NCBI GenBank assembly: GCA_902473545.1 | Contig: CABRSG010000048.1 | Coordinates: forward strand, 1-11,251 | Direction of reading: 5' to 3' | Length of the DNA: 11,251 nucleotides | Origin: an uncultured Lachnospiraceae bacterium | Lineage (GTDB): Bacteria; Bacillota; Clostridia; Lachnospirales; Lachnospiraceae | Shown: in pieces, positions 1 through 6,336 of the stretch | Numbering within the stretch: the first letter of the stretch is position 1 | Layout of the letters: every line of letters starts with the position of its first letter | Translations under genes and position numbers: made by a program | The notes under the pieces: model-generated | Seen by the model: only the letters and a program-made list of their open reading frames with translations | Databases searched by the model: none | What the model was told of the DNA's origin: nothing

Positions 1-653
1 GGGAGATACTTTTAAGGGAATACAATCTGAAAACTGTGATCGATTTTCGGACGGATACCGAGCGTGAAGAAAAGCCGGACCCGGAGATAGAAGGTGTGCG
101 ACTTATCATCAATCCCATCGCGGAAGAGGAAACGATGGGGATCACGAGAGGCAAAAGAGGGCTTCTGGAACTGCTGGATCTGAAACGGGACGCGGACGAA
201 TTGATGATGGAAATCTATCCCCGGCTGGTGGGAGATGAGCTGTCGCGGGAGCGTTATGCCAGGTTTTTCGAGTTCCTGCTTGCGCAGGAGGAGGGCGCTG
301 TTCTCTGGCATTGCAGTGCGGGAAAGGACCGCGCCGGTCTTGGCGCGGCACTGGTTTTATCGGCGCTGGGAGTGCCGGAGGGCATTATCCGGGAGGATTA
401 CCTGCTGACGAACACTTATATGCAGACGGCAAATGATCTTCTGATCGCGCAGCTCGCGAAAGCTTCCGGCGTGAGCGCGGAAAAGCTTGCGAAGGTGAAA
501 AGCATCTTCGATGCGAAAGAAGCCTATTTTGACAGCGCGCTGAATTACATCAAAAATGAGTACGGAACAGCAACGGAATATCTGAAAAAAGCGCTTGGCA
601 TGGACGAAGGGAAGCTGCAGAAAATGCAGCGGATGTATCTTACTGAAGCATAG
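1..653 (+). CDS. Tyrosine-protein phosphatase, 5'-truncated by the window edge
   Basis: This is the C-terminal part of a cysteine-based phosphatase of the bacterial Y_phosphatase3 / LipA-MptpB-like family. These enzymes hydrolyse phosphotyrosine or phosphoinositides through a phospho-cysteine intermediate. The reading frame is open from the first bases (first full codon at 3) and reads ..LLREYNLKTVIDFRTDTE, the usual 'ygiktviDlR...E' segment of the family. The GTG at 36 is therefore inside the gene, and the true start lies upstream of the window. The catalytic P-loop HCSAGKDRAG is at about 302-331 (Cys-X5-Arg, with the GKDR of the lipid-phosphatase-like subclass), followed by the conserved LSALGVPEGIIREDYLLTN helix. 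An alanine follows the P-loop Arg, where many members have Ser/Thr. The stop is TAG 651-653. About 100 bases separate it from the next gene. The physiological substrate cannot be told from sequence. Confidence 0.88.
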   Translation, partial: EILLREYNLKTVIDFRTDTEREEKPDPEIEGVRLIINPIAEEETMGITRGKRGLLELLDLKRDADELMMEIYPRLVGDELSRERYARFFEFLLAQEEGAVLWHCSAGKDRAGLGAALVLSALGVPEGIIREDYLLTNTYMQTANDLLIAQLAKASGVSAEKLAKVKSIFDAKEAYFDSALNYIKNEYGTATEYLKKALGMDEGKLQKMQRMYLTEA

Positions 654-754
654 CAGACGCGCAGGAAAAGGACCGGGTGCTCCGGCAGAAATGTGAAAAA
701 GACCGGACAGACTGCCGGTACGGTAAATTATATAAAGAAAGCTGTGTGATAGAG

Positions 755-1306
755 ATGAATGCAGAGGCATTAAAGAAGCATATTTTTGATACGATAAAAG
801 AGTGGCAGATTAAGCTTGGATACATGGAAGAGGATATGAAGCTCTATTATCCGGCAGAATCCCTGAAAGCTCTCCTGGGGCTTTCAGAGGAAGCTGGGCA
901 GGAGGAACTTGAGAGGGCACTTGCCGCTTTCGCAGAAGAGGTACATCCTCTGATGGGAGAATTAAAGGTCTCCCACAATGGCGAGCGCTATTGCCTGGAT
1001 ATTCCGCCGAAAGGGTGCGCCTACATTGCAAATGAAGTGCCGGAACCGGCATTTTTAAAGAAGCTTCTGGCGGTGATCACAGCGCCGGGAAAGACGCTTG
1101 ATGATGTGCGGCAGTGTTTTGCTGATTACGCCGCCGGGCAGCAGGTCGGCTTTGTGGAAAAGGACGGAGCGCACAATGGTTTGGGACATGTTTTTTACTT
1201 CGCGGAAGGCGCGGACGACTGCTATGTCTACTGCGTGGAGGAGAACGAATTTGGGCTTACCTACCACCGTTTTGGAAAAGAGGATTATGAACATGACCTG
1301 ATATGA
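755..1306 (+). CDS. DUF3877 family protein, function unknown
   Basis: A 183-residue soluble acidic protein. I recognise it as DUF3877-like from the N-terminal region (KEWQIKLGYMEEDMKLYYP) and the C-terminal region (GLGHVFYFAEGADDCYVYC, then a short YHRFGKEDYEHDLI tail). DUF3877 is an uncharacterised family known mainly from Clostridia, so no reaction can be assigned. I see no signal peptide or membrane segment. The frame stays open up to a GTG at 677, but those 26 codons (LRQKCEKDRTDCRYGKLYKE..) look like intergenic sequence and cover an inverted repeat. ATG 755, which begins MNAEALKKHIF, fits the family better, although no strong Shine-Dalgarno precedes it. The gene is followed by a terminator-like hairpin at 1344-1390. 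Confidence 0.78.
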   Translation: MNAEALKKHIFDTIKEWQIKLGYMEEDMKLYYPAESLKALLGLSEEAGQEELERALAAFAEEVHPLMGELKVSHNGERYCLDIPPKGCAYIANEVPEPAFLKKLLAVITAPGKTLDDVRQCFADYAAGQQVGFVEKDGAHNGLGHVFYFAEGADDCYVYCVEENEFGLTYHRFGKEDYEHDLI

Positions 1307-1343
1307 GCGGGACGCGCAGGCGTCCGGATAAGGTCTATTTCAG

Positions 1344-1390
1344 TCCCTCTCTGCATAGACTGCTAAGAGACTATGCAGGGAGGGATTTTT
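1344..1390 (+). terminator. Intrinsic terminator hairpin after the DUF3877 gene, overlapping the next gene's ribosome binding site
   Basis: The arm at 1344-1358 (TCCCTCTCTGCATAG) pairs with 1371-1385 (CTATGCAGGGAGGGA) over 15 positions, with one G-U wobble, around a 12-base loop. It is followed at once by TTTTT (1386-1390). This is the classic rho-independent layout and lies 37 bases after the DUF3877 stop. The 3' arm carries GGGAGGG, the Shine-Dalgarno of the GTG-started gene at 1391, so the same structure would hide that site in any read-through transcript. Confidence 0.75.
1378..1384 (+). promoter_or_regulatory. Ribosome binding site that sets the GTG start of the SPOCS gene
   Basis: GGGAGGG lies 6 bases before GTG 1391 and is the only good Shine-Dalgarno here. 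The in-frame ATG at 1373 lies 5' of this site and within the hairpin, so it is unlikely to be the start. Confidence 0.7.
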
Positions 1391-2950
1391 GTGGAATTAT
1401 TGAAGAAAAATATACATATGATGCGTGAGAAGGGGAGAACCGTCAACCGGATCACACTGGAGGAGGACTGCAATGTGCCGGACTCCCAGGCGGATGCAGA
1501 GCGCATCATTCAGAACAAGGCGGAGGTAAAGATCGAGGACGTGCAGGTGGACGTCGACCAGATTACCATTACGGGCGTTCTGCAGGTTTGCGTGCTTTAT
1601 ATTGCGGACACGCCGGAGCATCCGCTTGGCAGGCTGGATGCAAAGCTGTCATTTAAGGAAAAGCAGAACCTGCCGGGAGCCGTTCCGGGGGAGAATGTGC
1701 ATTTGAAATGGGACGTGGAGGACATCAATGTATCGCTGATTAATTCCAGAAAGCTGAGCATGAAGGCGCTGCTTGCCTTTACCGCCTCGACGGAGGAAAT
1801 CTATGACGCGCAGGCGGCGGTGGAGCTGCACGGCGTTTCCGAGGTGAGCACGCTGACGAAGGATCTGGAGCTGCTGCAGCTTGCCGTCCAGAAAAAGGAT
1901 ATCCTGCGCATCAAAGACGAGGCGACCGTTTCCTCCAATAAACCCAACATTGCAAATGTTTTGTGGGAGAGCATCCAGCTTCGCGGGACCGACAGCCGTG
2001 TGCTGGACGGACAGCTTGATATCAAGGGCGAGCTGTTTGTGTTCGTGCTGTATGAAGGAGACGACGAAAACCGCACGAAGCAGTGGCTGGAGACGGCGCT
2101 GCCGTTCCAGGGAACGATTGAGTGCAAGGAATGCACGGCGGATATGATTCCGCAGATCGACATCGTGCTCTCGCAAAGCAGCCTGGAGGTTCTGGAGGAT
2201 TACGACGGCGAGCGCCGCCTGCTTTCCATCGAGGCTGTGCTCGATCTGGATATCAAGCTGTACGTGGAGGAGCAGGTGCGGGTTCTGGAAGATATCTATT
2301 CCCCGGTACGCAATCTGCAGCCGGTCACACAGCAGCAGGTTTATGAAAGTCTCCTGGTGAAGAATTTTTCCAAAATCCGCGCGAGTGAGCGCATCCGACT
2401 GGACGGAAAACAGCCGCGTGTACTGCAGACCTGCAGCAGCCGCGGGGAGGTGCGCATCGACAACACCGCAATTACAGAACAGGGAATCGAGGTGGAGGGC
2501 GCGGTCTTTGTGACCATTTTGTATGTCTCCTCGGACGACCGGGCGCCCTATGCGGTCATGGAGGGCGCCGTGCCGTTTACGCAGCTCATCGAAGTGAAGA
2601 ATATTACGCCGGAGTGCCGGTTTACCTTGCAGACCGATCTGGAGCAGCTATCTACGACCATGATCGACAGCGAGGAGATTGAGGCGAAGATCATTGTGAA
2701 CCTCAACGCCTTTGTGGTGCGCGTTCACCATGAGCAATGTATTGTGGACATTGAAGAAAAAGAAATGGATCTGAAGAAGCTGCAGGAGCTTCCGGGCATT
2801 GTCGGATACATTGTGCAGCCGGGGGATACCCTGTGGGAGATTTCCAAGCATTATTTCACGACGCCGCAGCGGATATGCGCGCTGAATAAAGTGGAAGAAA
2901 AGGACGTCCGGCCGGGAACGCGGCTGATCATTTTGAAAACAGTGAGCTGA
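1391..2950 (+). CDS. SPOCS (DUF3794) and LysM domain protein, spore-coat type
   Basis: A 519-residue protein that starts GTG-GAA-TTA-TTG (MELLKKNIHMM..), the typical start of Clostridial DUF3794/SPOCS proteins. The body has three related beta-rich modules, each with a G-x-L/V-x-V-x-V/I-L-Y core: about residues 57-72 (ITGVLQVCVLYI), 207-222 (IKGELFVFVLYE) and 364-379 (VEGAVFVTILYV). A C-terminal LysM domain spans about 472-516 (YIVQPGDTLWEISKHYF ... RPGTRLIIL) and should bind peptidoglycan or spore cortex. SPOCS domains occur in coat proteins such as SpoVID and CotE partners, so a role in spore envelope assembly is likely but inferred. There is no signal peptide, which fits a mother-cell cytoplasmic coat protein. 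It sits between a terminator and the ispE promoter, so it is probably expressed on its own. I did not find a convincing sigma-E/G/K promoter. Confidence 0.88.
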   Translation: MELLKKNIHMMREKGRTVNRITLEEDCNVPDSQADAERIIQNKAEVKIEDVQVDVDQITITGVLQVCVLYIADTPEHPLGRLDAKLSFKEKQNLPGAVPGENVHLKWDVEDINVSLINSRKLSMKALLAFTASTEEIYDAQAAVELHGVSEVSTLTKDLELLQLAVQKKDILRIKDEATVSSNKPNIANVLWESIQLRGTDSRVLDGQLDIKGELFVFVLYEGDDENRTKQWLETALPFQGTIECKECTADMIPQIDIVLSQSSLEVLEDYDGERRLLSIEAVLDLDIKLYVEEQVRVLEDIYSPVRNLQPVTQQQVYESLLVKNFSKIRASERIRLDGKQPRVLQTCSSRGEVRIDNTAITEQGIEVEGAVFVTILYVSSDDRAPYAVMEGAVPFTQLIEVKNITPECRFTLQTDLEQLSTTMIDSEEIEAKIIVNLNAFVVRVHHEQCIVDIEEKEMDLKKLQELPGIVGYIVQPGDTLWEISKHYFTTPQRICALNKVEEKDVRPGTRLIILKTVS

Positions 2951-2956
2951 CAGTGG

Positions 2957-2985
2957 TTGCAATCCTGCACAGAACATGATACAAT
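2957..2985 (+). promoter_or_regulatory. Sigma-A-type promoter of the ispE-gntR pair
   Basis: A -35 box TTGCAA (2957-2962), a 17-base spacer and a -10 box TACAAT (2980-2985) preceded by TG at 2977-2978, that is, an extended -10. Transcription would start near 2992, about 33 bases before the ispE ATG. Two palindromes overlap the -10 and start site. Confidence 0.75.
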
Positions 2986-3005
2986 TTTAGTAGAATTGTA
3001 TACAA
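2979..3005 (+). promoter_or_regulatory. Candidate operator: two overlapping palindromes at the ispE promoter
   Basis: ATACAATT (2979-2986) and AATTGTAT (2994-3001) form an 8-base inverted repeat with a 7-base gap, covering the -10 box. A second, perfect palindrome TTGTATACAA lies at 2996-3005. From memory, the core of the Bacillus subtilis GntR operator is the same TTGTATACAA, and FadR-class GntR proteins commonly bind GT..AC half-sites. A GntR gene of that class follows ispE, so autoregulation is a reasonable inference. Confidence 0.55.
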
Positions 3006-3024
3006 AATACGAGTGGGGTACAAG

Positions 3025-3876
3025 ATGAAGGAAATTAAACTGAAAGCAAAGGCGAAGATCAATCTTGGTCTTGATGTACTGCGAAAAAGAGAAGACGGCT
3101 ATCATGAAGTACGAATGATTATGCAGACGATTCCGCTGTACGATAAGCTGACAATCCGCACGGCGGAGGATGCGCAGATTCGTGTTCAGACGAACCTGCA
3201 TTTCCTGCCGGTCGGGGAGGACAATCTGGCGTACCGGGCGGCAAAGCTGCTGATGGACGAGTTTCAGATAAAGCAGGGCGTGGAGATAGAGCTTGCTAAA
3301 TATATTCCGGTGGCGGCTGGTATGGCGGGCGGAAGCTCCGATGCAGCAGCCACGCTGGTGGGTGTGAATAAATTGTTTGAGCTGGGGCTGTGCACAGAGG
3401 AGCTGATGGCGCGCGGCGTAAAAATCGGGGCGGATGTTCCCTTCTGCGTTATGCGCGGAACGGCGCTCGCGGAGGGGATCGGCGAGAAGCTTACGCCGCT
3501 GCCGACCATGCCGAAATGTCACATCCTGATCGCAAAGCCAGGCATCCATGTATCGACAAAATTTGTGTACGGAAACCTGCGGGCGAACGAATTAAAGGAG
3601 CATCCTGATATCGACGGACAGATCAGGGCGTTAAAGCGCGGCGACCTTTATGAGCTTGCGCGCCTTATGGGAAATGTACTGGAAACTGTTACTATCCCGG
3701 AGTATCCGGTCATCCGCCGGATCAAAGAATCCATGATAGAATGCGGCGCGCTGAATGCAATGATGAGCGGAAGCGGCCCGACTGTGTTTGGACTTTTTCA
3801 GGACGAGGAGGCGGCAAAGGAGGCTTACCGCGTGCTCAGCGGGGGAGAGGACGCGAAGCAGGTGTATCTTGTATGA
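3025..3876 (+). CDS. ispE: 4-diphosphocytidyl-2-C-methyl-D-erythritol kinase
   Basis: IspE uses ATP to phosphorylate the 2-hydroxyl of CDP-methylerythritol, the fourth step of the cytosolic MEP pathway that makes isoprenoid precursors. The 283-residue length is normal. GHMP-kinase motifs are present in order: N-terminal KAKINLGLDVLRKREDGYHE (Lys11 matches the conserved active-site Lys), the ATP-binding glycine-rich loop PVAAGMAGGSSDAAA (95-109), the catalytic Asp137 in GADVPFCV, and C-terminal motif 3 MSGSGPTVFGLF (247-258). ATG 3025 is chosen because GAGTGGGG (3011-3018) lies 6 bases upstream. The GTG at 3013, which would add four residues, overlaps that site. The gntR gene follows after about 70 bases with no terminator between them, so the two are probably co-transcribed. 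Confidence 0.97.
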   Translation: MKEIKLKAKAKINLGLDVLRKREDGYHEVRMIMQTIPLYDKLTIRTAEDAQIRVQTNLHFLPVGEDNLAYRAAKLLMDEFQIKQGVEIELAKYIPVAAGMAGGSSDAAATLVGVNKLFELGLCTEELMARGVKIGADVPFCVMRGTALAEGIGEKLTPLPTMPKCHILIAKPGIHVSTKFVYGNLRANELKEHPDIDGQIRALKRGDLYELARLMGNVLETVTIPEYPVIRRIKESMIECGALNAMMSGSGPTVFGLFQDEEAAKEAYRVLSGGEDAKQVYLV

Positions 3877-3936
3877 GCGCATTCCGAATGTTTTTCGTGA
3901 TCTAGCCGATATCATAAGGACAAAGCTATAATGTAC

Positions 3937-3943
3937 GGAGGAG
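3937..3943 (+). promoter_or_regulatory. Strong ribosome binding site of the GntR gene
   Basis: GGAGGAG ends 3 bases before ATG 3947 (AAA spacer). The central GGAGG gives about 5 bases of spacing and supports this start for a gene directly behind ispE. Confidence 0.6.
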
Positions 3944-3946
3944 AAA

Positions 3947-4627
3947 ATGAACGATAATTTCCATGTGGATATGAACGAATACCTTCCGCTGCGGGATGTG
4001 GTATTTAATACATTGCGAAAAGCAATTTTAAAGGGAGAATTAAAGCCGGGCGAGCGCCTGATGGAAATTCAGCTTGCACAGCGTCTTGGTGTGAGCCGCA
4101 CACCTGTGAGGGAAGCAATCCGCAAGCTGGAGCTGGAGGGGCTGGTAAATATGATGCCGCGGCGCGGAGCTGTGGTGGCGGAGATCACCCTGCAGGATCT
4201 GGAGGATGTGCTGGAGGTGCGCGCTGTGCTGGAGGAGCTTGCCGTACAGAAGGCGTGCGAAAACATCACTGAGGATCAGCTGCGCGATCTGAAAAAGGCG
4301 GCGAATGACTTCAAGCGCAGTCTGGAGGCTGACAATCTGCTTGCCTGTGTGGAGACCGATATGGCATTCCACGAGATCATTTACAGCGCGGCAAACAATC
4401 GTCGTCTGCAGCAGATGCTCCAGAATATCCGCGAGCAGATGTACCGTTATCGTCTGGAATATCTGAAGGATAAGCGGATGCATCGCCTGCTGGTGGAGGA
4501 GCACGATACCATCCGCCGCGCTTTAAAGAAGAGGGATGCGGCGAAGGCGGGAAGCGCGATGCGCACGCATATCGACAACCAGAAGGAATCTATGGTGCGC
4601 AGTCTGACCGGAAGCGTTGACGCTTAA
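3947..4627 (+). CDS. GntR family transcriptional regulator, FadR/FCD class
   Basis: A 226-residue DNA-binding regulator. Residues about 12-78 form the GntR winged helix (AILKGELKPGERLME, LAQRLGVSRTPVREAIRKLE, LEGLVNMMPRRGAVV). Residues about 85-215 form the all-helical FCD ligand domain (EVRAVLEELAVQKA ... DMAFHEIIYSAANNRRL ... EEHDTIRRAL ... MRTHI). Asp138, His142, His186 and His208 match the usual FCD metal-site residues, so a metal-bound, probably carboxylate-type ligand is expected. The ligand itself cannot be named. It follows ispE on the same strand without a terminator and ends at a two-way terminator. The TTGTATACAA palindrome at the ispE promoter is the best candidate for its binding site. 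Confidence 0.93.
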   Translation: MNDNFHVDMNEYLPLRDVVFNTLRKAILKGELKPGERLMEIQLAQRLGVSRTPVREAIRKLELEGLVNMMPRRGAVVAEITLQDLEDVLEVRAVLEELAVQKACENITEDQLRDLKKAANDFKRSLEADNLLACVETDMAFHEIIYSAANNRRLQQMLQNIREQMYRYRLEYLKDKRMHRLLVEEHDTIRRALKKRDAAKAGSAMRTHIDNQKESMVRSLTGSVDA

Positions 4628-4639
4628 TAAAAAGAAAGC

Positions 4640-4666
4640 GGGCTGAGGTATTTTGTACCCCAGCCC
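4640..4666. terminator. Two-way intrinsic terminator between convergent genes
   Basis: GGGCTGAGGTA (4640-4650) pairs with TACCCCAGCCC (4656-4666) around a 5-base loop, with one A-C mismatch. On the - strand the hairpin is followed by CTTTCTTTTTATT, a good U-run ending the DUF362 gene. On the + strand the tail is weaker (TTGTAT), but the position 12 bases after the GntR stop fits termination there too. Confidence 0.75.
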
Positions 4667-4672
4667 TTGTAT

Positions 4673-5791
4673 CTACACTTCAATTAATTCATATTCATCG
4701 GTTCCGATACCGATTTTCTTTGCATGCGCAATGCAGGATTTCCAGTTTGTATCCGGATGATTCATGTGGAAATGGTCGTGTCCGGCGTGATCGTGTTTCT
4801 GGCGCGCTTCATCGAGGATACTTCCGTGGATGACAGGCTGCGCGTTCACCGCGTCCGCACATGCCACGTCGAGCGCTACCGGGTCGAAGGAGGCGAACAT
4901 ACCAACGTCCGGCACGATCGGGAGATCATTTTCCGCGTGACAGTCACAGTTCGGGGAAATGTCGATCACCAGGCTGATGTGGAAGTTTGGTCTGCCGTCG
5001 ATGACCGCCTTGGAATATTCGGCAATCTTGCAGTTTAAGATATCGTTTGCTTCGTCGCTTGCTGCTTCTACCGCATCTTTCGGACAGACGCCGATGCATC
5101 TGCCGCAGCCTACGCATTTATTGTGATCGATGGAAGCCTTTCTGTCCGTCACGACAGCGGCTCCGTGCGCGCAGATCCGTGTGCAGGCTCCGCAGCCCAC
5201 GCAGGCGTCCGCATTTACAGACGGTTTTCCCGCGCTGTGCATTTCCATTTTTCCGGCGCGGGAACCGCAGCCCATGCCGAGATTCTTCAGAGCGCCGCCG
5301 AAGCCGGTCGCCTCATGTCCTTTAAAATGATTCAGACTAATGACGATATCGGCGTCCATCACGGCGCGTCCGATCTTCGCTTCCTTTACATAATCGCCGC
5401 CCTCTACCGGAACCAGCACATCGTCCGTGCCCTTCAGACCGTCGGCAATCAGAATGTGACATCCTGTGGAAAACGGGGAGAATCCGTTCACATAAGCGCT
5501 CTCGATATGATCCAGCGCATTTTTGCGACCACCGACATAAAGCGTATTGCAGTCCGTCAGAAACGGTTTGCCGCCCAGCTCCTTCACGATGTCGACCACC
5601 GTCTTTGCGTAATTCGGGCGCAGGTAGGCAAGGTTGCCCGGCTCGCCAAAGTGGATTTTAATTGCCGTGTATTTATTTTCAAAATCTATGTCGGCGATGC
5701 CCGCTTTTTTAATCAGATGCGCAAGCTTCTTCTGCAGAGTGTGGTTTCCGTCTGTGCGCAGGTTGGTAAAATAAACCTTTGACTTTTCCAT
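4673..5791 (-). CDS. DUF362 protein with two 4Fe-4S ferredoxin motifs
   Basis: A 372-residue iron-sulfur protein of the DUF362 family, common in anaerobic Clostridia; its reaction is not known to me. The N-terminal DUF362 region includes KIHFGEPGNLAYLRPNYAKT (about 45-64), LTDCNTLYVGGRKNA and the signature LNHFKGHEATGFGGALKNLG (153-172). Two ferredoxin motifs follow: Cys197-X2-Cys200-X2-Cys203-X3-Cys207, with Ala instead of the usual Pro after the fourth Cys, and Cys226/229/232/236-Pro. Near the C-terminus is a histidine-rich stretch HDHAGHDHFHMNH (333-345) with six His, a possible metal site. No signal peptide or membrane helix is seen. The start is ATG 5791 because AGGAGGT sits 5 bases before it; the upstream TTG at 5857 lies in the promoter. 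It is convergent with gntR and ends at their shared terminator. Confidence 0.88.
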   Translation of the reverse strand: MEKSKVYFTNLRTDGNHTLQKKLAHLIKKAGIADIDFENKYTAIKIHFGEPGNLAYLRPNYAKTVVDIVKELGGKPFLTDCNTLYVGGRKNALDHIESAYVNGFSPFSTGCHILIADGLKGTDDVLVPVEGGDYVKEAKIGRAVMDADIVISLNHFKGHEATGFGGALKNLGMGCGSRAGKMEMHSAGKPSVNADACVGCGACTRICAHGAAVVTDRKASIDHNKCVGCGRCIGVCPKDAVEAASDEANDILNCKIAEYSKAVIDGRPNFHISLVIDISPNCDCHAENDLPIVPDVGMFASFDPVALDVACADAVNAQPVIHGSILDEARQKHDHAGHDHFHMNHPDTNWKSCIAHAKKIGIGTDEYELIEV

Positions 5792-5796
5792 TATGT

Positions 5797-5803
5797 ACCT
5801 CCT
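5797..5803 (-). promoter_or_regulatory. Ribosome binding site that sets the DUF362 start
   Basis: AGGAGGT on the - strand, 5 bases before ATG 5791. It decides in favour of the 372-residue product over the 394-codon open frame. Confidence 0.75.
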
Positions 5804-5827
5804 GTAAGTAATTTTTAGTTGTAGTTT

Positions 5828-5857
5828 ATTATATATCACAGGAGGCGGTTCGTACAA
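5828..5857 (-). promoter_or_regulatory. Sigma-A-type promoter of the DUF362 gene
   Basis: On the - strand, TTGTAC (5852-5857) and a perfect TATAAT (5828-5833) are separated by 18 bases. Transcription would start about 30 bases before the ATG. The box lies between the small upstream gene and the DUF362 gene, so DUF362 need not depend on the small gene's promoter. Confidence 0.6.
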
Positions 5858-5887
5858 GTGGATTTTGTATTACTCTTTACAAAAGCA

Positions 5888-6106
5888 TCATTTTGCGTTT
5901 GTCTCTGCCTTGCCGGAAACGGCATCCGGTCCCGTCTCGCCTGCGATGTGCGGCGGACGGAACGGATAGATACTTTCATAAGATTCCAATTCGTAATCGC
6001 TCTGCGGCGCCGAAGGAATCAGCCCGGTGCAGTCTGTCCGGGAAGCGGACTTTCCAAGGTAATCGTAGGACTCGATAATCGTCTCGTTCGTTTCTTTTTG
6101 CTTCAT
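5888..6106 (-). CDS. Small hypothetical protein, 72 residues
   Basis: I do not recognise a named family. The frame runs from ATG 6106 to TGA 5888, preceded by AGGAGA with an 8-base spacer. The product begins MKQKETNETIIESYDYLGKS and contains DCTGLIPSAP and YELESYESIYPFRPP. It is acidic and soluble, with no membrane segment, signal peptide or zinc-type cysteine pairs (one Cys only). Codons resemble those of neighbouring genes (many G/C third positions, no rare-codon clusters), which supports real coding. I have a vague memory of similar short DCTGLIP-type proteins in Lachnospiraceae, but cannot confirm it. An upstream extension to 6166 is open but lies 5' of the ribosome binding site. The opposite-strand frame is shorter of support and rejected. 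No terminator separates it from the DUF362 gene. Confidence 0.6.
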   Translation of the reverse strand: MKQKETNETIIESYDYLGKSASRTDCTGLIPSAPQSDYELESYESIYPFRPPHIAGETGPDAVSGKAETNAK

Positions 6107-6236
6107 ACGTAAAGTCTCCTTTTTTGTAAACGCATGGTTATTCCCGCGAGGTATTTGATTTTTCAAAAAGTAGTGTGTGCAGAATCGGAAAATTCATGCG
6201 GGAAGCCAGAAAAGAAACCTGAAATTATCTTATTCG

Positions 6237-6265
6237 TTGAATAAATTATATCTGAATTATACAAT
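6237..6265 (+). promoter_or_regulatory. Probable promoter of the XRE-TPR regulator gene
   Basis: TTGAAT (6237-6242), a 17-base spacer and TACAAT (6260-6265) in an AT-rich stretch 72 bases before the ATG. A second TATAAT at 6296-6301 has no good -35 box and is a weaker alternative. The rest of the gene-free stretch 6107-6336 shows no further clear feature except a widely spaced inverted repeat, CTGAATT/AATTCAG (6252-6258, 6309-6315). Confidence 0.45.
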
Positions 6266-6336
6266 CATTATCTTCCGCATCAGGATTGCCTGCGCTATAA
6301 TACTTGTAAATTCAGTAATGAAAGGAGCGATTTATA

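Noticed and set aside
682..718. CCGGCAG/CTGCCGG inverted repeat as a terminator after the phosphatase gene.
   Set aside because: The 23-base loop is long and no T-run follows, so it was not called as a terminator.
677..754. Upstream GTG start for the DUF3877 gene.
   Set aside because: The extra 26 residues look like translated intergenic DNA and cover an inverted repeat; the family-like start is at 755.
2851..3549. A 232-codon - strand open frame across the SPOCS end and the ispE start.
   Set aside because: It spans a well-supported promoter and two real genes on the other strand, and the product is not protein-like.
3904..3932. A perfect TATAAT (3927-3932) as a separate gntR promoter.
   Set aside because: No usable -35 box at 16-18 bases, and the start site would fall on the ribosome binding site itself.
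5123..5782. A 219-codon + strand open frame opposite the DUF362 gene.
   Set aside because: It runs against a gene with clear 4Fe-4S and DUF362 motifs, has no ribosome binding site and gives no recognisable protein. It is a shadow of the - strand codon pattern.
5858..6112. A + strand open frame opposite the small hypothetical gene.
   Set aside because: No ribosome binding site; Cys- and Arg-rich with no clear fold. The - strand frame has better initiation signals and codon use.
6296..6301. TATAAT as the main promoter of the XRE gene.
   Set aside because: The -35 region (TTCCGC) is poor; TTGAAT-17-TACAAT upstream is better.
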